The notes beneath the pieces were generated by a model, which saw only the letters and a list, made by a program, of their open reading frames with translations, did not search any database and had not been told where the DNA came from. Shown here in pieces: positions 51,731-61,630 of a stretch of DNA of 64,000 nt. The stretch comes from Chlorobiaceae bacterium. Lineage in GTDB: Bacteria > Bacteroidota > Chlorobiia > Chlorobiales > Chlorobiaceae. Both the position numbers and the translations under genes were made by a program. The DNA is taken from assembly GCA_013334485.1 (NCBI GenBank), contig JAAXXL010000001.1, forward strand, positions 38,209 through 102,208, given 5' to 3'. Position 1 is the first letter of the stretch. Each line of letters starts with the position of its first letter.

Positions 51731-51895
51731 GCTTTACTTCACTCCGGAGCCCTTGCAGAGGGCTGTTAAATGATTGAGATTAAAGGATCAATTTACAAAT
51801 ACGACTCAAGATAAAAAAGCCCTAATACAACAGGGGCCGGGGGGAAACCCCAACAGGAAAGAAAAGGAGCCACAGGTCCTGTAATTTTCTTCTTC

Positions 51896-51923
51896 AGGGC
51901 AACCACAAGGGATTGCCCCTACA
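51896..51923 (+). repeat. Repeat family B copy
   Basis: AGGGCAACCACAAGGGATTGCCCCTACA. Confidence 0.75.
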
Positions 51924-51974
51924 CCATTTCGTGACAAAAATCTTCTCTTCAACCGATCAAACACTTCTTTGTTT

Positions 51975-52043
51975 TGTCATCCCGAACTGAAAGGAGGGAT
52001 CCATTTCACAGCAATCAGATCCCTCTCTGCGTTCGGGATGACA
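51975..52043 (-). repeat. Dispersed inverted repeat family A, copy 5, opposite orientation
   Basis: TGTCATCCCGAACTGAAAGGAGGGATCC...CAGATCCCTCTCTGCGTTCGGGATGACA. Confidence 0.85.
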
Positions 52044-52090
52044 TCAGGAAATATGCAGAATGTCATGAAATGGCCGATGTCACCCCCCTA

Positions 52091-52118
52091 CAGGGCAACC
52101 ACAAGAGATTGCCCCTAC
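52091..52118 (+). repeat. Repeat family B copy
   Basis: CAGGGCAACCACAAGAGATTGCCCCTAC. Confidence 0.75.
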
Positions 52119-52136
52119 CTAACACCTGGGGGGCTG

Positions 52137-53459
52137 TCAGGCGGGCGTGCCGGTCAGGGTTGCTGAAGTAGCCGAAGTGATCAACACTCGCACAAGGTCA
52201 CCCGGTTGATATCCCTGACGATCAAAAACAACTGCACGGTTGGTCTCTGTCCGCCCCATAAGCTGCCCGGCAGAGCGCTTGCTTTCGGATTCAGCAAGAA
52301 CCTCGACAACCGACCCGACTGCCTCCTGAAGAAGCTCAGCGGAAATGGCGTTCTGCAGGTCAATAATCTCCTGCAGCCTCCGTTTTTTCACCGGATCCGG
52401 AACATCATCCTCAAGGGTGCGGGCGGCGAGTGTGCCCGGTCGTGTGGAGTAGAAAAACATATAGGCGGCATCAAACCGGATATCTGAAAGCAGTTGCAGC
52501 GTCAACTGGTGGTCCTCCTCGCTCTCTCCACAGAATCCTGCAATGAGATCAGTTGAAAGTGATACATCGGGAATAATCGAACGGGCAAGTGCTATTTTTT
52601 CCCGGTACTCTTCAATAGTATGACCCCGGTTCATAAGACCGAGTACCCTTGATGAACCTGACTGAACCGGAAGATGGATATGATTGCAGATATTCGGACG
52701 CCCGGCAATGGTTCGAACAAGCGCTTCAGATATATCTTTCGGATGGGATGTGGTAAAACGGATTCTGAGATCCGGCACTTCCCTGCTGACCGCATCGAGC
52801 AGACCTGCAAAGTCAAGAGCTGTATCCGGAGCACAGTAAGAGTTAACATTCTGACCGAGCAGGGTAATCTCCCTGTATCCGGAAGCCGCAACCTTGCGTA
52901 CCTCTTCAAGAACCATACTGAACGCATGGCTGCGTTCCCGACCGCGGGTAAATGGCACCACACAATAGGCACACATATTATTACAACCCCTCATAACCGG
53001 CACGTAAGCTGTAATCGCGCCCTGCCGTAAAGGGTCAATTCCCTCATAGGTTTCCGCAGGATCGAACTCCAGAGATGAGGCTCTTGTTCCGGCTCGAACC
53101 TGGCGGATAAGTGATGGCAGTGTGCGATAGGTGTCGGGACCTGCAAGAAAATCAATCGCCGGAGACATTGAAAACATCTCCTCCCGCTGATACTGTGGTA
53201 TACAACCGGCAACACCGAGAATCAGATCTTTCTGTTTTCGTTTCATTCCCAGCAGGTGCTGCAGGTAGTGCTCTATACGCTCGACCGCATTTTCCCGCAC
53301 TGCACAGGTATTGAGCAGAATAATGCCGGCGTCCTGCTCATTTTCTGCCGGCACGTAACCATCCTGAACCAGCAGTGCCGTCATGATTGCTGAATCCGCC
53401 TGATTCATCTGGCATCCGAAAGTATGGATATAGAATTTGTTACTCCGCTCAGTGCTCAT
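52137..53459 (-). CDS. miaB: tRNA-2-methylthio-N6-dimethylallyladenosine synthase
   Basis: 440 aa; [43 protein letters not shown]-like C-terminus. Confidence 0.95.
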   Translation of the reverse strand: MSTERSNKFYIHTFGCQMNQADSAIMTALLVQDGYVPAENEQDAGIILLNTCAVRENAVERIEHYLQHLLGMKRKQKDLILGVAGCIPQYQREEMFSMSPAIDFLAGPDTYRTLPSLIRQVRAGTRASSLEFDPAETYEGIDPLRQGAITAYVPVMRGCNNMCAYCVVPFTRGRERSHAFSMVLEEVRKVAASGYREITLLGQNVNSYCAPDTALDFAGLLDAVSREVPDLRIRFTTSHPKDISEALVRTIAGRPNICNHIHLPVQSGSSRVLGLMNRGHTIEEYREKIALARSIIPDVSLSTDLIAGFCGESEEDHQLTLQLLSDIRFDAAYMFFYSTRPGTLAARTLEDDVPDPVKKRRLQEIIDLQNAISAELLQEAVGSVVEVLAESESKRSAGQLMGRTETNRAVVFDRQGYQPGDLVRVLITSATSATLTGTPA

Positions 53460-53531
53460 GATTTATAGTTCTCTTTAGATAAATGTTCTGCCTGAACAAC
53501 TGAGGTCCACCCTCGTCTGCCAGAAGCGCCT

Positions 53532-53972
53532 TCAGGAAGTCGAAGCAAAGCGTCTGGCCACATAAACAGAGAAAAGTCCGGTGAGAGCAAGCTGAAACAG
53601 AGGCAGTAGTCCTACTCCGAACACAACCGGCATGGATGGCCCGTAGTGCCAGAGGTGCAGCATAAAGATACTGATATACTCAATCGTGAAGGCTGCTGCA
53701 AGAGCGGCGAGAAAAAAAATGGAGTTGTTTCGCCAACTGCCCGGCCAGCTCCATTGACGTGCAGAAAGAGCAGTAAACAGATAGAGGGCAGATATACCGA
53801 GTGCATCCATAAGTGCCATAAAGAGCATCATCGGAACGTACTCACCTGCCGGCATTTCGGGGTGCGCCGCAAAGAAGAGCCCGTGGAGGGACTCCCAGCA
53901 AAAATTGAGAAGAAATGCGGTTACCGGGAGGGCCGCCGAAAAGGAGAGCGTTTTTGCTTGACGTTGGTTCAT
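53532..53972 (-). CDS. Hypothetical membrane protein
   Basis: 146 aa with about four hydrophobic segments. Confidence 0.65.
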   Translation of the reverse strand: MNQRQAKTLSFSAALPVTAFLLNFCWESLHGLFFAAHPEMPAGEYVPMMLFMALMDALGISALYLFTALSARQWSWPGSWRNNSIFFLAALAAAFTIEYISIFMLHLWHYGPSMPVVFGVGLLPLFQLALTGLFSVYVARRFASTS

Positions 53973-54111
53973 AGGATCTCACGTCCGGCACCATAAAATG
54001 CCTTTGGTTTAGAAGCGAAGAGAGGTAAAAACAGGAGGCCGCTCGTTGCTTCACCCCGTTTTTACCTCTTTTTCTCCAGCTCAATCATCACGAAAGGTAC
54101 CACCCTTTCAT

Positions 54112-54723
54112 TCAGACACCAAAATGAATATGCTTGTACTTGCCAAGCAGCACTTCAGCCTCATCCTTGCACTGGCCGCATACCGTGCCAAGCTTGGTAT
54201 GCTCCTGCAGTTCTAGATAGGTACGGGCGCCTTCAAGCACAGCATCCTCAATATCGTGATCAGTAACGTTCATGCACTGGCAAATCACCTTCACCTGCTC
54301 CTTCTTTACCCTGTCGGTCATGCCGTTGCGGGTATAGTAATCGTTGATGGCCGCACGCAAAGCCTTGTCACCAAGTACCGAACAGTGAATCTTGTTATCC
54401 GGCAGTCCGCCAAGCTCAATGGCGACCTCCTTCGGGGAGATATTAAATGCCGCGTCAAGGGTCCGTCCCTTGACCATTTCAGAAAGCACCGACGTGCTGG
54501 CAATTGCACTTGCACATCCGTAGGTTTTCCATTGACAATCCGTAATCACATCTTTTTCCCGATCCACCTTTATGACAACCATCATCTGATCACCGCACTG
54601 CAGGTTACCTTCCATACCGACGCCATCAAAATCATCGGTATTCTCACCCTGCAGAATATTTTTCGGGTTCATGAAATGTTCTTTCAGCGTCTCGCTATAT
54701 GCCCATTCACCTGCTTGCAGCAT
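54112..54723 (-). CDS. nifU: NifU-like Fe-S scaffold (IscU domain plus BFD-like [2Fe-2S] domain)
   Basis: 203 aa; TYGCASAIASTSVLSEMVKGRTLDAA, CSVLGDKALRAAINDY, CQCMNVTDHDIEDAVLEGARTYLELQEHTKLGTVCGQC; no C-terminal Nfu domain. Confidence 0.88.
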   Translation of the reverse strand: MLQAGEWAYSETLKEHFMNPKNILQGENTDDFDGVGMEGNLQCGDQMMVVIKVDREKDVITDCQWKTYGCASAIASTSVLSEMVKGRTLDAAFNISPKEVAIELGGLPDNKIHCSVLGDKALRAAINDYYTRNGMTDRVKKEQVKVICQCMNVTDHDIEDAVLEGARTYLELQEHTKLGTVCGQCKDEAEVLLGKYKHIHFGV

Positions 54724-55912
54724 GCACTCCTCCTTTTACATAAGCCGTTGACATGTTTCTTATTCGTTTAATTGTTCTTGGTAATACGTCGAGCAGATAA
54801 TCAACCTCCTGCATGGTACTTTCACGCCCCATACTGAAGCGGATAGAGCCGTGTGCGCGCTCGGCATCAACACCTGTAGCCATAAGCACATGCGAAGGGT
54901 CAAGAGAACCCGATGCGCAGGCCGATCCGGTTGAGACCGCTATCCCTTCAAGGTCCAGATAGAGCAAAACAGCTTCGCCCTCTACTCCTTCAAAAGAGAC
55001 ATTAAGCGTTCCGGCAAGAGAGTCTGTCGGGTGACCATTAATAGAGATATCATCAATCTGCGCTTCGATTCCCTCTTGCAACGCTTTTTTAAGACGCAGC
55101 ATCCTCGCATGCTCCTCCGGCATTTCCAGAGTTCTCATCTCAACTGCACGACCGAGACCGAGAATTCCGAGAGTATTTTCGGTTCCGGCTCTCCGGCCTC
55201 TCTCCTGATGGCCGCCTCTGATCAGCGGGCAGTAAGAAACTCCTTTTTTCACAAAAAGAGCCCCAACACCTTTTGGTCCATAGATTTTGTGACCTGAGAT
55301 GGTCAAAAAATCAACCCCGAGTTGACGCACATCTACAGGCACCTTGCCTACAGCCTGCACGGCATCAGTGTGCATATAGGCACCGCTTGCATGCACCATT
55401 TTTGTAATCGCTTCAATATCCTGCAGGGTACCGATCTCATTGTTTGCCATCATAACCGAAACCAGGCCGACATCATCTCCAAGCATACCATGAAGCTGAT
55501 CAAGATCTATTTTACCATAGCGGTCAACATCAAGATATTTGACATTTGCACCACGATGAGCAAGACATTCAGCAGTTTCAAGCACACAGGGGTGTTCAAT
55601 TCTGGTAGTAATAATCGTGCTGCGCATTCCACAGCCGCCAACACACTGGTTGGTCGCACAAACAAAGAGTGAGAGCACGGTATTGTTTGCTTCGGAACCG
55701 CTTCCCACAAAAATTATCTCTTCGTCTGTGGCTCCGATAAACTCGGCTACACTTTTACGCGACGCCTCAACGTTTGCCCGTGCCTCACGCCCGTAAGCAT
55801 GCATGCTTGATGGATTACCAAACATCTCCATCGCTGCAATCATCTCCTTTTTGACCTCGGGATGCAGCGGAGTTGTGGCATTGTGATCAAAATAAACTTT
55901 CATATCTCCCAT
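54707..55912 (-). CDS. nifS: Cysteine desulfurase (NifS/IscS)
   Basis: 401 aa; VYFDHNATTPLHPEVK, SGHKIYGPKGVGALFVKKG, STGSACASGSLDPSHVL. Confidence 0.93.
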   Translation of the reverse strand: MGDMKVYFDHNATTPLHPEVKKEMIAAMEMFGNPSSMHAYGREARANVEASRKSVAEFIGATDEEIIFVGSGSEANNTVLSLFVCATNQCVGGCGMRSTIITTRIEHPCVLETAECLAHRGANVKYLDVDRYGKIDLDQLHGMLGDDVGLVSVMMANNEIGTLQDIEAITKMVHASGAYMHTDAVQAVGKVPVDVRQLGVDFLTISGHKIYGPKGVGALFVKKGVSYCPLIRGGHQERGRRAGTENTLGILGLGRAVEMRTLEMPEEHARMLRLKKALQEGIEAQIDDISINGHPTDSLAGTLNVSFEGVEGEAVLLYLDLEGIAVSTGSACASGSLDPSHVLMATGVDAERAHGSIRFSMGRESTMQEVDYLLDVLPRTIKRIRNMSTAYVKGGVHAASR

Positions 55913-56311
55913 AATACGTCAATATTCGTAGTTACGGCCATAGCCGCGATTGATTTGATAGCTAATAATAGCCAATATACGCCCTTTATCACAACAACGA
56001 GAGCAACCTACACGAGCATAACCTTCCCGTAATACAAAGAAAACAACAAAAAGGCCTTCAAAACAATTATAAAATCGATAAATAGCTAAAACCCTTTACA
56101 TTACGCCGCTCAAGCGGCAATCCTGCATTAATATTTTATGCAACATTATGAATATGCATTAAGGAATGATAAAACGGTACTATTAATTCCAATAAACGGA
56201 CTTTTTTTATCTTATTTCATAAAAAAAGACATTAAAAGGTAATCACACCACTCAACAGCTCGTGCAAACTATTTTTAATCCTCTCAATTTTTTTGTCAAC
56301 TCGATTTTTTT

Positions 56312-56381
56312 TGTCATCTCGAACGCAGTGAGAGATCTCTTTTATCGACAATCAGCTCCCTCCTTTCAGTTCGGGATGACA
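56312..56381 (+). repeat. Dispersed inverted repeat family A, copy 6
   Basis: TGTCATCTCGAACGCAGTGAGAGATCTC...CAGCTCCCTCCTTTCAGTTCGGGATGACA. Confidence 0.85.
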
Positions 56382-56429
56382 TTGGTCGAAGTAATCCCAA
56401 TTCTCTTATACCTCTATTTCAATAGATAT

Positions 56430-57155
56430 TTACCGGGAAATGGCGGGCTCTTCCGCAGTTGGAACTGCCTTACGGGAGGAGGGACGCGCCGGGGATGGCA
56501 GCTCAGAAGCAGGCGAAACAACGCTTGAAGGAGTCGAAGTTTCCTTAGGAGCAGGAGTATCGGCGGCAAGAGCTGTACCACCGGATCTGTTTTCACTTTT
56601 AATAGCCAGAGAATCCACAATCTGTTCAGCCACAGCTACCGTATCCTCAACCACTGCTGAAGGCATTGCAACCGGAAGAGGAGCCGGTGTATCGGAAATA
56701 CGGTTATTGTCATAAAAATACAAACCGGCCAGAACAACAACAACAATGAGCACAATCACAACACTGATTGTTTTCCATGAAACCCTCGAGTTGTTGTTTC
56801 GAGGCCCCGACTCATCTCTTTCGCTTCTGCTCCGCTGCTTTTGATGTACTTCTGAACTTCCTTCATCCACAACAGCTCTCTTCACTGCCCCGGAAAGTTG
56901 CAGATCGTTGCGACACTGCTCAAGCTGCTCATCGTTACCAACACCCAAAAATTTTGCATACGATTTGATATAGGCAAAAACATAAGCCCTGGAGAGGAAA
57001 CCGAAATCACCTTCCTCAATTTTTTCGAGGTAGCTCTTTTGTATCGTAACCTGTCGGCTTACATCATCCAGCGAGATATCTTTTTCAATTCTTGCTCGCT
57101 TCAGCTCCCTTGACATAAGCTCCAACGCACTACTGCTTGATACCTTTTCCGTCAT
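56430..57155 (-). CDS. RodZ-like helix-turn-helix protein with single TM helix
   Basis: 241 aa; LKRARIEKDISLDDVSRQVTIQKSYLEKIEEGDF...YVFAYIKSYAKFLG; TM ISVVIVLIVVVVLAGLYFY. Confidence 0.85.
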   Translation of the reverse strand: MTEKVSSSSALELMSRELKRARIEKDISLDDVSRQVTIQKSYLEKIEEGDFGFLSRAYVFAYIKSYAKFLGVGNDEQLEQCRNDLQLSGAVKRAVVDEGSSEVHQKQRSRSERDESGPRNNNSRVSWKTISVVIVLIVVVVLAGLYFYDNNRISDTPAPLPVAMPSAVVEDTVAVAEQIVDSLAIKSENRSGGTALAADTPAPKETSTPSSVVSPASELPSPARPSSRKAVPTAEEPAISR

Positions 57156-57387
57156 AGAGATAGGTCCGGATTACGCGTAACATGAGAGTAAGTACAAACA
57201 ATAATACTCATAAATTTAAAAAAAACCGGAATGCCTTTCAATAAACAACATAAAAATAGTGCTGTTACTGAATTTGTTTTTACCTGCTTGTATCCTCAAA
57301 GTATAAAACACAATCCTTAACAGGCATTAAACGCTGCTTAAAAAACAGTATAAACAGAGGTATAAAAAATCGAACAACCTCTACGAA

Positions 57388-59475
57388 TTAATCTTTCCCG
57401 TATGAAGAGATATATTTCCATGTTTCACGACCAGTTGAAGATTGTTCGGCAATAGAAATCATTGCTTCAGAAGCTGATACCGTTCCCTGCATGGCAAGGG
57501 CTATCTGTTGACGCAGTGCATCAAGATCCGCTAAACTGTATTTTTTCCAGAGTAAAAACACCCTGTCACGGGGAGCAAAAAGTTTATGTATCCTGGCGGC
57601 GGAAACATTTTCGACAGGATAGAAATAGATCTGTGAAACACCACGTTCAGAGTTCGACGGCTTCGTCAGCAGTGAAAACTCAGCGATGGATTGCAGAAAA
57701 GAGTACCTTCTTTCCGGAACTGAATCATCAGATAAACCTGAAATATGGAACGGAAAGAGATCGTCGGAAACAATTATCAACTGCCGGTATTTGTCAATCG
57801 ATCCTGAAAGTGGTGTATAAAACGCTTTGGTAAACCACGCCTGTTCTCCGCTGCCATACCTGGCCCCATGAGCCAGCTCGCGTCTGAAACCATCTATTGC
57901 CGATTCAGCGGTATGCAGTGAATCCAGACCAAGGTCACCGCCGGCAATCTCCAACTGCCTCTTTCCGATAAGCATAACGCCGCATAGTGAATCGGAAATC
58001 AACGGCATCAGCAGAGCCTGGTCTTCCTTCAACGTACCCTGCACAGAGTGAAGCGTTTCAGGCGCAAACCGCATCAGCTCAGCAACTCGCGGATTAATAG
58101 CCCGTACCTGAGAAACGAGTTCCAGCAACCGGCCTCTTTTTATATTAATAGCCTGATCGGCAGCTCTCTGTTTTTCATAGCCTGAAGCCTGAAAAAAAAT
58201 ATCAGCTTTCCTCTGCTGCAATCCCGAAATCTCGTGCTGCAACTGACAAACCTCAGCATTCAGCACGGCATGCTCTTTACCCGGAATGATGCTTCGCCGA
58301 TCTCTCTGTATGGAACGCTGAAGGGCAAGATAACCTGCCTGTTCAGTAGCATCAAACAGCTCAAATATCCTTGATTTTCCAAGCAAAAGCCCGACCAACC
58401 TCCTCGAAGCACTTTTTTCAAGCCGAAGAAACTCATCTCCCGGATAAGGAGGCGCACTGTTGCGACTTGCAGAAAATCCCTGCTGCAGCAATGAAACTCT
58501 TTCAGCTTCATCAATCGAGCTGCTTTCAGCAAGCATAAAGAGTGCTGCTGAACGGGCATATTGCAAGTTTTTTATCCGGAAATATTCAGCGGCTTCACGA
58601 AAAGAGTCGGGCTTGCGCACAATAACCGCATTTGATTCAAACCGAAGAATCTGAACCAGCATCTGGTTTTTGGACTCTTCAGCAAGAGTGAGAGCCCTGA
58701 AGAGAAGATAACTGGCATTCCTGCGATGCTTTTCAAGGAGCTGAAGACTCTTTGAGGCAAACCGGAGAGCCTCAATCCGTTCAACCAATGCTCCCTGCAT
58801 TGAAAATACCCTTCCGGACTCCGCTGCAATTTTGCCGGCAAGAGCATCAGAACTTTCAACATCAAGCTCCGGATCTGCAACCTTGCACTGAAGCTGCCCG
58901 GCTAAGGCCGTGATCCGAATGGCCGGGTCACGATCCATACCGGTAAACTCACCATAGATCTCCGCCGCCTTTCTACATTCGCCAAACTCCCTGTAAAGCG
59001 AAGCCAGCTCAAACCGGATTTGCGATGTCGGAGAAGCCACTTTTTCAAGTGCTGCTACTGCCGCCCGAAAACTTCCAAGCTCCCGAAGCCATGCAGCCTT
59101 TTCAACAAGCACAGCGTTACGAAGCGAATCGGAGAGCGCTCCTTCAGGAAGTTTTTCAAGACGTATCGTTGTTCTCAGTGCTTCGTAATATGAACCGGTC
59201 AGCCCCTCAAGAACCCTCTTTTCATTCAGTCCGGCAACAAATTCCGGAGAGGTGGAGTTCAACGAATCAAGAACAAGAGCTTTATTATAGAACTCAATAG
59301 CCTTGAGATATTCGCCCTTATGTTTAAAGGAGGACGCCTGAAGATATAACTGCTTTATGCTCTCCGCTGTATTGTTGCCTGGACTGCATGAGGTATAAAG
59401 AAAACACAAACCCAGAAAAAGAATTCCTGACCAGACTGGCTGGAGACGAATGTTCTTGTGTAACCAGTAACGCAT
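57388..59475 (-). CDS. TPR-containing putative lipoprotein with CHAT-like C-terminal region
   Basis: 695 aa; N-terminal hydrophobic segment ending YTSC, TPR-like helices, C-terminal QLIIVSDDLFPFHISGLSDDS...YSFLQSIAEFSLL. Confidence 0.7.
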   Translation of the reverse strand: MRYWLHKNIRLQPVWSGILFLGLCFLYTSCSPGNNTAESIKQLYLQASSFKHKGEYLKAIEFYNKALVLDSLNSTSPEFVAGLNEKRVLEGLTGSYYEALRTTIRLEKLPEGALSDSLRNAVLVEKAAWLRELGSFRAAVAALEKVASPTSQIRFELASLYREFGECRKAAEIYGEFTGMDRDPAIRITALAGQLQCKVADPELDVESSDALAGKIAAESGRVFSMQGALVERIEALRFASKSLQLLEKHRRNASYLLFRALTLAEESKNQMLVQILRFESNAVIVRKPDSFREAAEYFRIKNLQYARSAALFMLAESSSIDEAERVSLLQQGFSASRNSAPPYPGDEFLRLEKSASRRLVGLLLGKSRIFELFDATEQAGYLALQRSIQRDRRSIIPGKEHAVLNAEVCQLQHEISGLQQRKADIFFQASGYEKQRAADQAINIKRGRLLELVSQVRAINPRVAELMRFAPETLHSVQGTLKEDQALLMPLISDSLCGVMLIGKRQLEIAGGDLGLDSLHTAESAIDGFRRELAHGARYGSGEQAWFTKAFYTPLSGSIDKYRQLIIVSDDLFPFHISGLSDDSVPERRYSFLQSIAEFSLLTKPSNSERGVSQIYFYPVENVSAARIHKLFAPRDRVFLLWKKYSLADLDALRQQIALAMQGTVSASEAMISIAEQSSTGRETWKYISSYGKD

Positions 59476-59714
59476 TTTGAAATCTGACTATAATAATTGC
59501 TCTCCTGCATTGTTCTATACTCTGACGTAACACCGTAACGACGTTGAACCGTTCCTTTCCATGGCAAATCAAGCGGGCAGAAAAAATAATAATCTCTGTA
59601 TTTTACTGCAATGGAGGGAAAAATACCTTTATATCTGAAACCTGCAACTCCCGTGTTATAAGAAGTGTTCTAATATCTCGCGCCCGACCGCAAACAGTTA
59701 AACCATAGACCACC

Positions 59715-60161
59715 ATGATAGCAGAAAACACGAAAGCACCGGCATTCACCCTTCCTGACAGTGACGGTAAAATGGTTTCACTCTCTGAATTCATCGGCAA
59801 AAAAGTGCTGCTTATCTTCTATCCCGGTGACGATACACCGGTCTGTACCGCCCAGTTGTGCGATTACCGGAACAATGTTACTGAATTCACCAAAAGGGGT
59901 ATTGTGGTGCTCGGCATCAGCTCTGACAATGTAGAGTCACATAAAAAGTTTGGAGAGAAACATCAGCTCCCCTTCACCCTGCTCAGCGACACCAAAAAAT
60001 CAACCGCAAAAGCCTACGACGCCCTCGGTTTTCTCGGCATGTCACAGCGCGCCTATGTGCTTGTTGATGAACTCGGGGAGGTTGTGCTCTCCTACAGCGA
60101 TCTCTTGCCGATTACCTATCAACCGATGAAGGATTTGCTGGCGAAAATCGACGCCGCATAG
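59715..60161 (+). CDS. Peroxiredoxin (Bcp/AhpC-TSA type)
   Basis: 148 aa; FYPGDDTPVCTAQLCDYRNN. Confidence 0.93.
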   Translation: MIAENTKAPAFTLPDSDGKMVSLSEFIGKKVLLIFYPGDDTPVCTAQLCDYRNNVTEFTKRGIVVLGISSDNVESHKKFGEKHQLPFTLLSDTKKSTAKAYDALGFLGMSQRAYVLVDELGEVVLSYSDLLPITYQPMKDLLAKIDAA

Positions 60162-60357
60162 GGCGGCACTCTCTATTAAGTTGTTCAACGATTCGATTGC
60201 TTCGTTGTCCAGAGGAGTCGGAATCAATATCCTGCGATCTGTACGCGTGGCCTATGACATCTTCTTGAAACCATGAGCAACTAAAGAATGATAATAGTTG
60301 TTATATCAGAGTTCGGGTCGGGAGTATGGATTTTTTCCCAACAAAAACACAAACGCC

Positions 60358-61032
60358 ATGAAAAAGAGGTTTATCATTTTATCACTCTTGGGTGCTGGTA
60401 TTCTTGCGGCTCCGTCACTTGCATCAGCAGTGACCCCGTACGTCAGAATGTCAGGAGGTGCTGGTCTGATGAACAATGTCGAGTACAGATTTCTGGTACA
60501 GGATAAGGTTGAGACTGATAAAATGCATGCCGGTGCTGCGGTTGAGGGGGCATTTGGTATCAAAACAGGAAGATTCCGTATTGAAGCCGCAGCGGGGTAT
60601 CAGTCAAATATGGTGGACCAGTTCACTCTAAAGGGCACGGGTTACGGCGTAAATAACGGCCTTACCAGCACACCGGAATCCGGCGATGAAAAATGGACCT
60701 ACTCCATTCAATCATATATGGTAAATGGATTCGTAGATTTCAATGCTGATAGCAAAATATCTCCATTCGTGATGGCTGGTGCTGGAATTGCAAATATTAT
60801 GAATAAAGAGCGGACGACTGCTGATGCTTTTGGGGTAACGGTACTGGGTACATCCAATGGGGTTTTTGCCTGGCAGGTCGGTGCCGGTGTCGGTGTTCAG
60901 GCATCTGATAACATAACAATAGACCTTGGGTACCGCTATTTTGCACCTTCAAGCGCAGAAGGATTTGCTGCTGACCGGGTAGTTGATCTTTCAACCAGCA
61001 ATATCTTGCTCGGAGCACGTTACAGCTTCTAA
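60358..61032 (+). CDS. Outer-membrane beta-barrel protein
   Basis: MKKRFIILSLLGAGILAAPSLASA signal; C-terminal ILLGARYSF. Confidence 0.85.
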   Translation: MKKRFIILSLLGAGILAAPSLASAVTPYVRMSGGAGLMNNVEYRFLVQDKVETDKMHAGAAVEGAFGIKTGRFRIEAAAGYQSNMVDQFTLKGTGYGVNNGLTSTPESGDEKWTYSIQSYMVNGFVDFNADSKISPFVMAGAGIANIMNKERTTADAFGVTVLGTSNGVFAWQVGAGVGVQASDNITIDLGYRYFAPSSAEGFAADRVVDLSTSNILLGARYSF

Positions 61033-61130
61033 GTTCTTGGATGAAAATACCCCCACCCGGCAAGGATGGGGGTAGCGTAAACGGGGCTCGCCCGAAGTAA
61101 TCATAAAGAAAAACCAGAACGTCAAGCACT

Positions 61131-61574
61131 ATGTCAGGAAAGCCATTACGGAGAACGCTGATCGCTTCAGTTCTATTAATTTCAATCGTTTCGCCTTTAG
61201 CATTACAACTCCATGCTGCTACACCTGTAGCCATTGCCAAAGATGAATCCGGTGAACTCAACCTCTCTGCCACGAAAGCCCTTTTCGACACACATTCGGC
61301 GTGCTTTGTTGATGCTCGTTCCGAGTATGCCTATCACAAATTGCATATCAAGGGAGCCCGCTCTCTTTCTGACAGCAGATTTGACGAGCAGTTTCCTGAG
61401 TTCAGGCAAAAACTACCCATTGAAACCCTTATTGTGGTTTATTGCTCCGAGCCCAGTTGCGCTAAGGCCCGGCATGTAGCTAAAAAGCTCAGGAAAAACG
61501 GGTACAAAAATGTCAGGGTTTATTCAGGCGGTCTCGTCGAATGGGCTCATGCAGGCTTCCCCATGGAAGGATGA
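61131..61574 (+). CDS. Exported rhodanese-like domain protein
   Basis: 147 aa; signal segment, VDARSEYAYHKLHIKGARSL, VVYCSEPSCAKARHVAKKLRKNGYKNVRVYSGGLVEWAHAGFPMEG. Confidence 0.88.
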   Translation: MSGKPLRRTLIASVLLISIVSPLALQLHAATPVAIAKDESGELNLSATKALFDTHSACFVDARSEYAYHKLHIKGARSLSDSRFDEQFPEFRQKLPIETLIVVYCSEPSCAKARHVAKKLRKNGYKNVRVYSGGLVEWAHAGFPMEG

Positions 61575-61630
61575 GCTTGTGTGAAGCAAAGCGTTGAGAA
61601 GCCATAAATCAAGGAAACGCAGAAGCACCT

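Noticed and set aside
54021-54069. 12-bp inverted repeat AGAGGTAAAAAC...GTTTTTACCTCT between nifU and the membrane protein gene
   Set aside because: Probably an ordinary terminator-type or spacer structure with a long loop; not strong enough to list as a feature.
24664-56381. Possible CRISPR array from the recurring repeats
   Set aside because: Copies are kilobases apart in separate intergenic regions, with no regular spacers or cas genes.
56262-56528. 88-aa plus-strand ORF VISNAVRDLFYRQSAPSFQFGMTLVEV
   Set aside because: Translation of repeat family A plus antisense of the RodZ-like gene.
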